From a virus: a stretch of 64,000 nucleotides of DNA. The notes under the pieces were generated by a model. It did no database searches. It worked only from the letters and a program-made list of their open reading frames with translations, and was not told the DNA's origin. How positions within the stretch are numbered: position 1 is the first letter of the stretch; the number at the start of each line of letters is the position of its first letter. Shown one piece after another: positions 56,399-64,000 of the stretch. The DNA is taken from the IMG/VR virus record IMGVR_UViG_3300042868_012479, positions 1-64,000 of that record; one strand, 5' to 3'. The position numbers and the translations under genes are program-made.

Positions 56399-56548
56399 AT
56401 GGGTTTCAAAGAAGTGTTCGCAAAGCTTTTCCGCAAGGGCGGCAAGGCAAAGGTGGCAAAGGCCGCCAAGGCAAAGAAGGGCCCTACGAAGGCCCCAGTC
56501 AAGGCCGCAACTCGGGTTGCGAAGAAGCCTGCTTCTAGCAAGAAGTAG
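56399..56548 (+). CDS. Small Lys/Ala-rich basic protein (49 aa)
   Basis: AGAAGGAG precedes ATG 56399. MGFKEVFAKLFRKGGKAKVAK then a low-complexity Lys/Ala/Pro tail (KKGPTKAPVKAATRVAKKPA) is histone H1-like in composition, suggesting DNA or RNA binding. First gene of the plus-strand operon inside the minus-strand head/tail block. Confidence 0.7.
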   Translation: MGFKEVFAKLFRKGGKAKVAKAAKAKKGPTKAPVKAATRVAKKPASSKK

Positions 56549-56559
56549 TTGGAGGCCTG

Positions 56560-57840
56560 ATGACTCAACCGTACAAGGCAATTCGACCCTGGACGGCCTC
56601 TGAGAAGCAGGACGCTGTTCGCCTTGAAATTAAAGAGTTCCTCAGTGCTCACCCGGACCGTACTGCTACGGCATACCGGCTGATGAGGGGCCGACTTCTT
56701 CGGGGCGAAAAGTCGTTTATTGATCGGCGTAAGTTTAATGGCCGTTCGCGGGACATTATCCCGAACACGCTCGGCTCAGTGATTGCCTCAATTGGCAAAC
56801 AGGAGGTTGACGTGGTTCACGAGGTTGCTGAGAAAGAGATTGCTTCCTATGAGGCAATTAGCGAAATTGAACGTCTAAAGTCCGCTCATCGCAAGGCATT
56901 GAAGAAGTTAGACGACAAGGAGCGGGACCGCAGCGAGTTGATCGAAGCGGTGTATCAGGCGGCCCGAGAGGCAGCCACGGCAATGCACCTTGCTCCAGTA
57001 AAGCCGCCAAAGTCAGACAATCGAAAGACTGATGACGAGACCGCAATTTTAATTCTTTCTGACTGGCAGCTTGGAAAAATTACCCCTACGTATAGCTCTG
57101 AGGTTTGTGCAGAGCGCATTGAAAAGCTTGCCGGAAAGGTGCAGCGCCTGGTCGATATCCAGCGCAAGGCACACCCGGTAAAGGAGCTACGCGTGTATCT
57201 CCTTGGCGACTTGATTGAGGGAGAAGATATTTTCCCAGGTCAGGCGCATCTTGTAGATGCATCCTTGTACAACCAGGTGTTCCACGGGGGCGAAATTCTT
57301 GCGGGGCTTATTCGTAAGCTTAGCGGGGACTTTGAAAAGGTTCGAGTTGTTGGTGTTATCGGTAATCATGGCCGGCTTGGTAGGAAGGGCACATTCCACC
57401 CTGAGTCCAATGCCGATGCAATGATGTACCGGATCGCCTCAATGCTTGTAAAAGAGCAGGCAAACGTGGAGTGGGTTGAAACGCTTGCCAAGGGCGAGCG
57501 AGCATGGTTTGCCACTGACGAGGTCAAGGGTAAGACGTGGTTCCTATTCCATGGTGATCAGGTCTCCGGCGGCTTTGCCGGATTCCCTTGGTATGGCTTC
57601 GGCAAGAAGCTGCAGGGGTGGAACATGACTGTAGCGCGGTTTGATTACAGCGTTGCAGGGCATTTCCATACACCAACCCGAATGTACCTAAACGGAATTA
57701 CGCACTGGAGCGGTGGTTCAACCGAAAGCTCCAATACGTATGCGCAGGAGCAGCTTGCTTCTGCTGGTGAGCCGTGCCAATGGCTGCTGTTCCAGCACGA
57801 ATCTGGGGTTACGGCAGAGTATTTGGTACGCCTCGACTAA
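56560..57840 (+). CDS. Calcineurin-like metallophosphoesterase (426 aa)
   Basis: N-terminal helical/basic region (1-160) of unknown fold. The catalytic domain has ILSDWQLGK (Asp168), LLGDLIEG (Asp217), VIGNHGR (Asn269, His270), FHGDQ (His331) and VAGHFHTP (His368, His370): a complete two-metal phosphoesterase set. Substrate unknown; DNA, nucleotide or phosphoprotein are possible. GGAGG before ATG. Its stop overlaps the opposite stop at 57837 by four bases. Confidence 0.9.
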   Translation: MTQPYKAIRPWTASEKQDAVRLEIKEFLSAHPDRTATAYRLMRGRLLRGEKSFIDRRKFNGRSRDIIPNTLGSVIASIGKQEVDVVHEVAEKEIASYEAISEIERLKSAHRKALKKLDDKERDRSELIEAVYQAAREAATAMHLAPVKPPKSDNRKTDDETAILILSDWQLGKITPTYSSEVCAERIEKLAGKVQRLVDIQRKAHPVKELRVYLLGDLIEGEDIFPGQAHLVDASLYNQVFHGGEILAGLIRKLSGDFEKVRVVGVIGNHGRLGRKGTFHPESNADAMMYRIASMLVKEQANVEWVETLAKGERAWFATDEVKGKTWFLFHGDQVSGGFAGFPWYGFGKKLQGWNMTVARFDYSVAGHFHTPTRMYLNGITHWSGGSTESSNTYAQEQLASAGEPCQWLLFQHESGVTAEYLVRLD

Positions 57841-58529
57841 GCGAGGCCGGCCTTACGAAGTTTGTAGCGGCGCTGACGCATGATCTTGAGATATTGAGAT
57901 CTGCTCAGCCCGCTCAGCTTCTTATAGCCAAACCCGCGCCCAGACTGAGTCCCAACGGCCCCAGCGCCAAACTTCTTTGCAAGACGCTGGATGGATCGCG
58001 GAGAAAGCTTTTGCTTTACTGCACCGTATGGAGAAGCCCCCTCGGCAGCCGCCTGAACCGCCTGTGCAATATTTACTGCCATCGATGCGGCAAGGGCGGC
58101 GGCAATTCCCTGAAGTGTCGGCATAAACTTTGCGGACGGCTCGCTCAAGAAATCAATTCCGGTGCTATCCCCATACGGGTTGCCCTTTTGGGTCGGATCT
58201 GTGCCGTACTCAACGCCAATGACCGCCACGGCGCCGGCGCCACTTGCCTGCACGGAAAAGATAGACTGGGACTGCCTTTTCTTTGCAAACCCTTCGTTTG
58301 AGTCTGGGGAGACAAGGCCGGCCACAAGGGCCCCGGTATCAACGGGCGCAAGCTCTGCCGCCATTGCGGCCAACCCATCCCCATCGGAGTACACAGCGGC
58401 CTCTACAAGGGGCAATGCAGCCTGCGTAAAGGCCTGCGCGGAAGTATCTGAGGAGTATTGCAGGGCCTGCCCAACCGCCCTGAGTTTCTTTGTTGCTGAG
58501 GACACATTGATATTAACCCTTGCGGCCAT
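57837..58529 (-). CDS. HK97 gp10-like tail completion protein (230 aa)
   Basis: ELAPVDTGALVAGLV, then VAVIGVEYGTDP and SAKFMPTLQGIAAAL match the HK97-gp10 family of head-tail or tail completion proteins. Basic C-terminus (SQYLKIMRQRRYKLRKAGLA). Located between head-tail connectors and the tail terminator, as usual. Confidence 0.8.
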   Translation of the reverse strand: MAARVNINVSSATKKLRAVGQALQYSSDTSAQAFTQAALPLVEAAVYSDGDGLAAMAAELAPVDTGALVAGLVSPDSNEGFAKKRQSQSIFSVQASGAGAVAVIGVEYGTDPTQKGNPYGDSTGIDFLSEPSAKFMPTLQGIAAALAASMAVNIAQAVQAAAEGASPYGAVKQKLSPRSIQRLAKKFGAGAVGTQSGRGFGYKKLSGLSRSQYLKIMRQRRYKLRKAGLA

Positions 58530-58531
58530 AA

Positions 58532-58861
58532 TTACCTTTCAACAATCCAGGCCTCAACCAACAGATGATGCTTCAAAGATTCCTCGTTAACAGAAGCAAC
58601 AGTAAACTCGCTGCCGTTGGACAAGAGCGTGTCGTTGACCTGTGGCCGGTCTGAGCCGGAAACATACGGTATCCAAAATTTAAACACCGATTTGGCTGTT
58701 CGCCCAGCTGGGCTTGGCTGATCGTTGCCATAAGCCTGCTGATAATGGCCCTTCTTTGTCCAGACCAGAGTGTTAACAATGACTGGTGAGCCCATAGAAT
58801 CTTGCGACACTTGGCCTTTTCTCTGAAGAGAGATTTGACTAATGAAACCAGGGAGGCTCAT
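58532..58861 (-). CDS. Head-tail adaptor/stopper-like protein (109 aa)
   Basis: A beta-rich protein with FWIPYVSGSDRPQVNDTLLSNGSEFTVASVNEE, the pattern of small head-closure proteins. Overlaps the upstream connector by four bases. Function from position and fold-level resemblance. Confidence 0.65.
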   Translation of the reverse strand: MSLPGFISQISLQRKGQVSQDSMGSPVIVNTLVWTKKGHYQQAYGNDQPSPAGRTAKSVFKFWIPYVSGSDRPQVNDTLLSNGSEFTVASVNEESLKHHLLVEAWIVER

Positions 58862-59790
58862 CGAATTGCCGTCCGGATGTAGGCATCAAGCATCAACGTA
58901 GCTGCAAGCGGGATAGATGCAAGTGGGTCTCGTTTGCTTCGGGTTCCTCCCGCACCGGACTGGTCTGCGTAAATTTCCATCTCGCCCACGCGGAGGCGGC
59001 TAATCCCCTGAAGTCCTTGCTTTGCCACATTGTCCTTGGCAAGAAGGTCTATTGTAATCAGCGCAGCAGCGTCCTTAATGTCCTGGGGAATTAGGACGTT
59101 TCCATGCCTGTAGGTAATTTCCGCAACGGGCTCAATCATTCCCAGAGCAACAATTGCAGGGAATAGTGAGTACGTTACATTGGCAAGACTGGTGATTTCA
59201 ACGTAGCCACGGTCGTCATTAATAAAAATGTCATTAACGGTAAACGCAGCGGACTGGAGCGCGCTAACGTAAATCCTAACCGACTCAACGCTCACAATCC
59301 CTTTATGCCGAGGGTAAATGCGCCGAGTTGCCTGGTCCCACTTGTGCCGCTCAACGGACCTGCGGTGGTCAAATGAATACCCAACATACGAGTCAATCAT
59401 CGAGCTGGCCATTTTTACAACTGCCCGAATCTTCTGATCGCTAACTTCGGTTCCATCTGGAAGGGAAAGGTCTCCAAGCTCGTACTCTCTAAACTCTGAA
59501 ACCGTTAGATACCCCTCAACTCTGCCAATAATGTTAGAGCTCCAGGCACCGTTTGCCCCAGAGCCAGAGTTATTTAGCCTATATGCGTAATAGTGAGTTA
59601 AGTCTCCCTCTGCGTCGCTATAGGTATAGGACGACACATTGGCCACAAGGGAAACATACCCGAGAAGCTCCCAGGTACCAGACTTTGCCGTAGCATCGGT
59701 CTCATTATCTGCCCGGCCAACCTGAATGCGGTTGTACGTGCTGATATCCGAGATAATGCCTGGAACCGAGAGCGTTACAAGACTGGCCAT
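58858..59790 (-). CDS. Head-tail connector-like protein with FnIII-like N-terminus (310 aa)
   Basis: Residues ~1-95 resemble an FnIII-like domain (TYNRIQVGRADNETDATAKSG). The following region TVSEFREYELGDLSLPDGTEVSD, SSMIDSYVGYSF and the C-terminal RLRVGEMEIYAD fit gp6-like head-tail connector proteins. ATGA overlap with the next gene. Confidence 0.7.
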   Translation of the reverse strand: MASLVTLSVPGIISDISTYNRIQVGRADNETDATAKSGTWELLGYVSLVANVSSYTYSDAEGDLTHYYAYRLNNSGSGANGAWSSNIIGRVEGYLTVSEFREYELGDLSLPDGTEVSDQKIRAVVKMASSMIDSYVGYSFDHRRSVERHKWDQATRRIYPRHKGIVSVESVRIYVSALQSAAFTVNDIFINDDRGYVEITSLANVTYSLFPAIVALGMIEPVAEITYRHGNVLIPQDIKDAAALITIDLLAKDNVAKQGLQGISRLRVGEMEIYADQSGAGGTRSKRDPLASIPLAATLMLDAYIRTAIR

Positions 59791-59814
59791 TGTCTACCGC
59801 CTTTGTTTTGCTAA

Positions 59815-60129
59815 TTACAACGAACGAACGTGCTCAACCCACTTTGCAGGTACTGCTGCGCGGGTCTCGCCGCCGGACTGAACTGGGCGAACCCAGGTGC
59901 CATCTGGAAGCGTGAACGAGTGCGTAATGTTAAGGGCGATATTCCAGATCCCTGGAAGTGCCTCAAAGTCTTCGCCACGAGCTTGTACCTGGGTCGCAGC
60001 AGCCACTGGAGCGGCTACAGGAGCAACCACAGGCGCTGCTGCTGGGGTTTCGGCAACAACTACCGGCTCAGCCTCTGGCTCGGCGTCTGGTGCCTGATTA
60101 ATGCCAAATAGATTGTTAATGTCTACCAT
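59815..60129 (-). CDS. Hypothetical protein with Pro-Ala linker (104 aa)
   Basis: N-terminus MVDINNLFGINQAPDAEPEA, then a flexible Ala/Pro/Val segment (~25-48), then ~55 residues with HSFTLPDGTWVRPVQSGGE. May be a small head protein or decoration protein. Family not recognised. Confidence 0.6.
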   Translation of the reverse strand: MVDINNLFGINQAPDAEPEAEPVVVAETPAAAPVVAPVAAPVAAATQVQARGEDFEALPGIWNIALNITHSFTLPDGTWVRPVQSGGETRAAVPAKWVEHVRSL

Positions 60130-60143
60130 TTTTTATCTCCCTG

Positions 60144-60374
60144 CTAGATGCGCTTGCATCCGTGATGCTGCGCCTCCTGAAGAAGGCGTAGCGGAATCTT
60201 GGACCGATTGCCACGGAACTGTGCGGATGAACCATCCGAAAACATGATCCGTGTGCCGCCGGCCCATTCGATTTCTACCAAGTATGACGGGTCTTGCGCA
60301 ACAGCGAAAGCAATTGCTTTTCTGGCCATAAGCTCGTCAAAGGTAATTTTCCTGTTCTTACGTCGTTTTGCCAT
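60144..60374 (-). CDS. Small basic protein after the capsid gene (76 aa)
   Basis: MAKRRKNRKITFDELMARKA, then YLVEIEWAGGTRIMFSDGS. Basic ends and a strand-rich middle. It lies between the capsid terminator and the 59815 gene. Family not recognised. Confidence 0.62.
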   Translation of the reverse strand: MAKRRKNRKITFDELMARKAIAFAVAQDPSYLVEIEWAGGTRIMFSDGSSAQFRGNRSKIPLRLLQEAQHHGCKRI

Positions 60375-60393
60375 GGATAACCTCTAATGCAAA

Positions 60394-60420
60394 GGGGGCG
60401 GGGTCACTCACCCCGCCCCC
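60394..60420 (-). terminator. GC-rich hairpin after the capsid gene
   Basis: GGGGGCGGGG (60394-60403) and CCCCGCCCCC (60411-60420) form a perfect 10-bp stem. On the minus strand it is followed only by TTT, so it may attenuate rather than fully stop transcription below the capsid gene. Confidence 0.75.
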
Positions 60421-60445
60421 CAGGCATTTCAGAGACCTGCGTCGA

Positions 60446-61675
60446 TTAGATCGAAACGCGGATCTTCCCGTTGAACTGCGGAGCCTTGTTCGCAAGACCA
60501 AACATGCAGTACATGATGTACAGGCGTGAAAGCGAGCCGTTCACACCAACTGGAATCTCGAGCGTGGTGATCGAGTCCGAACCAAGGTACGGCATCGACC
60601 AGACCGACTCGTCCACGACATACATGTCGCGGTAAGCTACCGAGCTATAGGTATACGTCCCGATTGCGGTGCCAGGGATAGCCAGGAGCGGAAGCTCGCC
60701 AGCAGCCGTGACAACGGAACCAAGAGCAAGACCCGCTACTTCGCTTGAGCGGCTCGCGCCGTTGTAGCGAACAAGGTTCGTGACTTCGTTGACCAAACCA
60801 GCGTAGTCGGTTGGGTTCAAAGCGATTGCCGAAGGATTGCCACCGGCGCTAAGGATATCAGCAACGTTGTTGTTGATAACGCTTAGGTAGGAAGCAGTTC
60901 CCTTGTTGGCAATCTGAGCCTGAGCAGCAGTTGCGCCAAGGAGCTTGCGGAGACCATCGAATCCGTTCGCATCGTATGCGCCGAATTCAGTGGCCGCGCC
61001 AGCGCCCGAGGTGACTGTTGAGTTACCCTGGAAGAGAGTCTTCTGGAGCTTGTTTGCGATGGCAGTGACGCCACCCTCAAGCTCGGTCGAAAGGCCCTGC
61101 TGCCCCGGAGCGCCGCCCTGGGTAATCGCAAACTGCGACTTCAGGGTGATACCACGGCGGGTTGCCAAGACGGACACGTTGGTCGTCTGGCGCGCATAGG
61201 TGTTTACATCGTCTGTAACGGTGCCGGTCTCCGTCTGGAAGACTGCATCGCCATAGGCCGACTGCTGGTTGAACGCATGCACGAGGCCGTTTGCTGGCTC
61301 CTTGCGAAGGCGGTCAAACATTGGGAACTTCTTTACGAAAAGAGCGTAAAGAATTGGCTCAAGATCCTGGCGGATAAGCGCTGCGCCACCGCTGGCATCA
61401 AGAAGCTTGGCAATGTTCGGGTTCGCAACCGCAAGGCGGTTAAGAACGTCGGACGAAGCCTGCTTGCCCGTCTCGCGGGTAGCCTGGATGTCAAGCATTT
61501 CGCCAAGTTCCGAGCGATTCATCTTCGTGAACTTCTTGCGAAGCTCGCGCTGAGTCGCATAGGCCTCGGCGACGTCGATATTTTCGTCAGCAACACGGCC
61601 GACGAGGTGAGGGGCGGTGCCAAGGGCATCAAGGCCCTTCTGCACTTCCTGCAGTTTCTCGTTAATTTCACTCAT
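60446..61675 (-). CDS. HK97-fold major capsid protein (409 aa)
   Basis: The start is ATG 61675 (MSEINEKLQEVQKGLDAL) behind AGGAGT. An N-terminal helical delta-like region precedes the fold. DASGGAALIRQDLEPILYALFVKKFP and RREPANGLVHAF-type spine, then RGITLKSQFAITQ and a C-terminal domain rich in VGVNGSL match HK97-type capsids. It follows the protease gene, as usual. Forms the icosahedral shell. Confidence 0.88.
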   Translation of the reverse strand: MSEINEKLQEVQKGLDALGTAPHLVGRVADENIDVAEAYATQRELRKKFTKMNRSELGEMLDIQATRETGKQASSDVLNRLAVANPNIAKLLDASGGAALIRQDLEPILYALFVKKFPMFDRLRKEPANGLVHAFNQQSAYGDAVFQTETGTVTDDVNTYARQTTNVSVLATRRGITLKSQFAITQGGAPGQQGLSTELEGGVTAIANKLQKTLFQGNSTVTSGAGAATEFGAYDANGFDGLRKLLGATAAQAQIANKGTASYLSVINNNVADILSAGGNPSAIALNPTDYAGLVNEVTNLVRYNGASRSSEVAGLALGSVVTAAGELPLLAIPGTAIGTYTYSSVAYRDMYVVDESVWSMPYLGSDSITTLEIPVGVNGSLSRLYIMYCMFGLANKAPQFNGKIRVSI

Positions 61676-61680
61676 GATTT

Positions 61681-63447
61681 TTACTCCTGGTTGTCCAGCA
61701 TGCGCTGGATGACGGGCGAAAGCCAAGGGGCATTCGTCCCGGAATTGTTTGCAGCAACAGAATACGACTTGCGGCCCGATGGAAGATCCATCAGTCGCCC
61801 GACGACATCAAGTGCCTTAGCGAGGTCAGCCTCGACCGTGGCCTTCTGGCTAAGTAGTTCGGTCAGCTGAGCCTTAACGGCCGCGACCTCCTGCTGAGCC
61901 GCAAAGGCTGCATCCAGTGCAGACTTAGCGATAGCGGTCACCTCATCGATAGCCGAAGCTTCGACAGCAACCTCGGCCTCAGGCTCCACAGGGGCCACAA
62001 CGGGCTCCTCTGCAACCTCAGGCGCAACTTCGGGCTGCGGCTCTTCAGCCACAACCTCAGCTACAGGCTCGCCATCAGAGACGAGCTCAGCAACCTTAGA
62101 AATGATTCGCGCGCGCTCATCAGCGCTGGCGCGAACAAGGACGGCCCCAAGGTCCTGCAGAGCCTGAACGGCCGGATCAACGACCTCTTCAGCGGCAGGC
62201 TCCTCAGCGGCAGGCTCGTCAGCAACTGGCTCAGCGGCCGGCTCCTCGACGACTGGTTCCGCTACGGGCTCAACATCAGACTTGGCTACAGCGGCAGGTG
62301 CCTCTGCGCCTTCGGCCACCATGGCCTCGTTCTCTTCAGCAGGCTTAACCTTTTCCTTGTCATCGCTCTGCGTGACAGTGACGGTAACCCGCGTGGCTTT
62401 TTCAGCTTCCACGATAGTTTCTCCTTCAGCGAGCAAGGAATTAGCGGAACTATCCACATCGACCTTTTGCTCATATCCATCAACAACCCCCGCAGCGTCA
62501 ATTGAAGCTGCTGGCGTAGACTCAATTCCCGAAGGAGTTTCCTCCAAGGAATTATTAGTTTCGGCGGCACCTAGGCTGTCGCCATTGGAATCTTCGAAAA
62601 CAGTAACAACCTGGCCCTCAAAATCTAGAACGCTTTTAAGCGCTTCAATTTTGCGCAAGGTAGAGAATTTGTGCCCAACAAGCCTGTCGCTCGGCGCCCA
62701 CCCTTCGGACCCCTTTCGATAAACCCTAATTAGCGCAGCTGGGTCTTCTGGTGTCCCCGTAATCGTAAAATCAGAGTCAGGCACGTTAATATTGCCGTCT
62801 CGAACAACGCGGGTAATTTTGCCCCGGGCCGTTCCGCCGCTTGAGCCCCAGGCAACAAAATCACCGGTAGATAGACCTTCGGCCTTCTCGTCAACGACAA
62901 TTTCGCCGGAATTCTCTGCAGCCTTTAGGCTCTTGATGGCGTTCTGAAGATACGAACGCTGATTGGCGGGGATCCCGACGACCGACGCCTCCATCAGCTT
63001 GACAGAGTCAATAACGTAGCTATCCTCGCCGGTCTTTGCGTCCTTTCGCTTGGAGACGCGGTCGACGCGAGCGCCAATAGAAAGACCAAGCTTAACGCCA
63101 CGCTTAATTGCCTTAAAGGCACGCATTGCCTCAGGGTTCTCGTCTTCTTTACAGACAAGAACATCGATGTCCAGGTCATATACTTCTTGGCTAGTTTCCG
63201 CATCAAAACGCTTTACAATTCGAGCTTCGGTGACTGAGCCAAAAAGGTCCTCGGGAACGTTGTAATTGTGGTTAAGGAAGATTGTCATATTCTGCCGGGC
63301 TGTCTCTGCCATAGAAGAAATGGCGTTAAGAGTCATCTCGTCGCCGTGAAGGTCACGGATCGTCGAGGAGGTTGTCCCGGTAACGATGAGGTCGCCGTTT
63401 GGGGCCTCGTACGCCTTAAGCGCATTTGTATAAACCTTGAAATCCAC
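61681..63447 (-). CDS. Prohead protease fused to Tudor-like and scaffold-like regions (588 aa)
   Basis: GTG 63447 is preferred because GGAGG lies five bases upstream; ATG 63459 and 63474 are alternatives. The protease part (~1-190) has TGTTSSTIRDLHGDEMT, IFLNHNYNVPEDLFGSV (His) and KLMEASVVGIPANQRS (Ser/Ala motif) of the phage prohead protease family. A Tudor/DUF2945-like domain follows (~205-275, FVAWGSSGGTARGKITRV). Long acidic Pro-Ala-Glu repeats (~390-520) and a C-terminal coiled coil look like scaffold. One polypeptide may act as both protease and scaffold. Confidence 0.85.
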   Translation of the reverse strand: MDFKVYTNALKAYEAPNGDLIVTGTTSSTIRDLHGDEMTLNAISSMAETARQNMTIFLNHNYNVPEDLFGSVTEARIVKRFDAETSQEVYDLDIDVLVCKEDENPEAMRAFKAIKRGVKLGLSIGARVDRVSKRKDAKTGEDSYVIDSVKLMEASVVGIPANQRSYLQNAIKSLKAAENSGEIVVDEKAEGLSTGDFVAWGSSGGTARGKITRVVRDGNINVPDSDFTITGTPEDPAALIRVYRKGSEGWAPSDRLVGHKFSTLRKIEALKSVLDFEGQVVTVFEDSNGDSLGAAETNNSLEETPSGIESTPAASIDAAGVVDGYEQKVDVDSSANSLLAEGETIVEAEKATRVTVTVTQSDDKEKVKPAEENEAMVAEGAEAPAAVAKSDVEPVAEPVVEEPAAEPVADEPAAEEPAAEEVVDPAVQALQDLGAVLVRASADERARIISKVAELVSDGEPVAEVVAEEPQPEVAPEVAEEPVVAPVEPEAEVAVEASAIDEVTAIAKSALDAAFAAQQEVAAVKAQLTELLSQKATVEADLAKALDVVGRLMDLPSGRKSYSVAANNSGTNAPWLSPVIQRMLDNQE

Positions 63448-63523
63448 AGATACCTCCATGTGATCAGCTGCCATCTTGTGGCCGCCCTGGCTATCAGTCA
63501 ACCATATACTAATCTTTACGAGC

Positions 63524-63529
63524 ACTATA
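63524..63529 (-). promoter_or_regulatory. -10 box upstream of head operon
   Basis: TATAGT on the minus strand (63529-63524) predicts a transcript start near 63517, upstream of the protease gene. No clear -35 is seen. An inverted repeat TTGTGGT/ACCACAA (~63551-63583) lies upstream and might bind a regulator. Confidence 0.4.
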
Positions 63530-63652
63530 TGGTGCCGATAAATTGACCCCGTTGTGGTAGATGATTAACAGATATTAACCACAAAAACAAAGCTGCGGAC
63601 AATACGTGGATATTCTACGTCAATGTTGCCTCTTGGCAGCTTGACGGTTTGC

Positions 63653-63658
63653 TATGAT
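63653..63658 (+). promoter_or_regulatory. Extended -10 promoter, leaderless type
   Basis: TGCTATGAT (TGn plus TATGAT) lies exactly six bases before ATG 63665, with no ribosome site. Confidence 0.6.
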
Positions 63659-63664
63659 GCCAGC

Positions 63665-64000
63665 ATGGACATTGAACACGATAAGCATTACTGGGAAAAT
63701 AGCAACCCGAATCCGGAGGCGTGCGTCCTGTGCGCAGAAATCCGTGAGCGCGGCCGAGAGGTCCGCGAGTTGGCGTCTGCTTTGATTCGCCTCCAAAAGA
63801 CAATTGCTCCAGTCCTTGAGGAGTATCAAAAAAATAAGCGGTCGCATCCAAAGTGTGCGTCTTGCGGCATTATGTCTGGCCCACACCATTGGGTCATAGG
63901 CCTTACGCCAGAGCCGATGGTCCCCCGCGCTAAGGGGCAAAAACGTTATTCGGTCTGCAAGTGGTGCTATACTGATCTAAAGACATCGCGGCGAAGCGTT
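63665..64000 (+). CDS. Zinc-knuckle protein, 3' end cut by window edge
   Basis: ATG 63665 opens a frame with no stop before the window ends (112 codons). MDIEHDKHYWENSNPNPEAC, CVLC (~20-23), a helical middle, CASCGIM (~62-68) and CKWC (~98-101) suggest zinc sites. Apparently leaderless. Divergent from the head operon. Confidence 0.7.
   Translation, partial: MDIEHDKHYWENSNPNPEACVLCAEIRERGREVRELASALIRLQKTIAPVLEEYQKNKRSHPKCASCGIMSGPHHWVIGLTPEPMVPRAKGQKRYSVCKWCYTDLKTSRRSV

Noticed and set aside
1-64000. Search for CRISPR arrays, IS elements, integrase/att sites and diversity-generating retroelement
   Set aside because: No regularly spaced repeats with spacers, no transposase, recombinase or reverse transcriptase motifs were seen on either strand.

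Overview
This window is a piece of a large double-stranded DNA tailed-phage genome (siphovirus-like, HK97-type head). It carries terminase subunits, a prohead protease, an HK97-like major capsid protein, head-tail connectors, two tail-tube-like proteins, a frameshifted tail assembly chaperone, an 11.5 kb tape-measure gene, tail tip and fibre genes, two lysis gene sets, and a long run of tiny early-type genes. I see no rRNA, canonical tRNA, integrase, IS element, CRISPR array or replication polymerase. No portal gene is visible, so the genome extends past the window. The host is uncertain. A secreted Pro-Thr-Glu-rich protein recalls Chloroflexi surface proteins. Leaderless starts are common in Actinobacteria and some other phyla. 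Strong AGGAGG sites show a host with ordinary Shine-Dalgarno recognition.

Layout. (1) 1-6257, minus strand: short operons of small hypothetical genes. Most are headed by the same cassette: TTGAC / 17 bp / -10, then a short hairpin starting at the predicted first base of the mRNA, then TAGTAGGAGG and ATG. (2) 6258-6923: a divergent control region with palindromes and ATAAC repeats. (3) 6924-14038, plus strand: many 30-200 aa proteins (membrane peptides, zinc-knuckle proteins, HTH proteins, a methyltransferase-like protein, a HicA-like protein), including a 150-nt structured leader before 8693. (4) 14035-14931, minus: a HExxH protein and a ParB-like protein. (5) 15071-16532, plus: a secreted double-psi-barrel-like protein, an HTH protein, and an FmdB-type zinc ribbon preceded by a tRNA-like RNA. 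(6) 16501-24802: two paralogous glycosyltransferases, a third glycosyltransferase, a sugar-nucleotide epimerase, a small HTH/zinc operon on the minus strand, a nucleotide-modification-associated protein, and a secreted subtilisin. (7) 24799-26719, minus: terminase. (8) 26740-32967, plus: fibre and adhesin genes and a first lysis group, closed by a bidirectional terminator. (9) 33038-63447, minus: a second lysis group, then tail and head genes. A plus-strand metallophosphoesterase operon (56399-57840) interrupts this block. A new plus gene runs off the right end.

Expression logic inferred from sequence: one promoter class makes mRNAs starting with a hairpin and a strong ribosome site. A second class has a -10 box exactly six bases before ATG and no Shine-Dalgarno, so it probably makes leaderless mRNAs. 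At 26726-26733 a single symmetric -10 appears to serve the terminase operon and the opposite zinc/fibre operon at once.

The sequence was read by eye only. Family names rest on motifs and fold-level recognition, not on searches.
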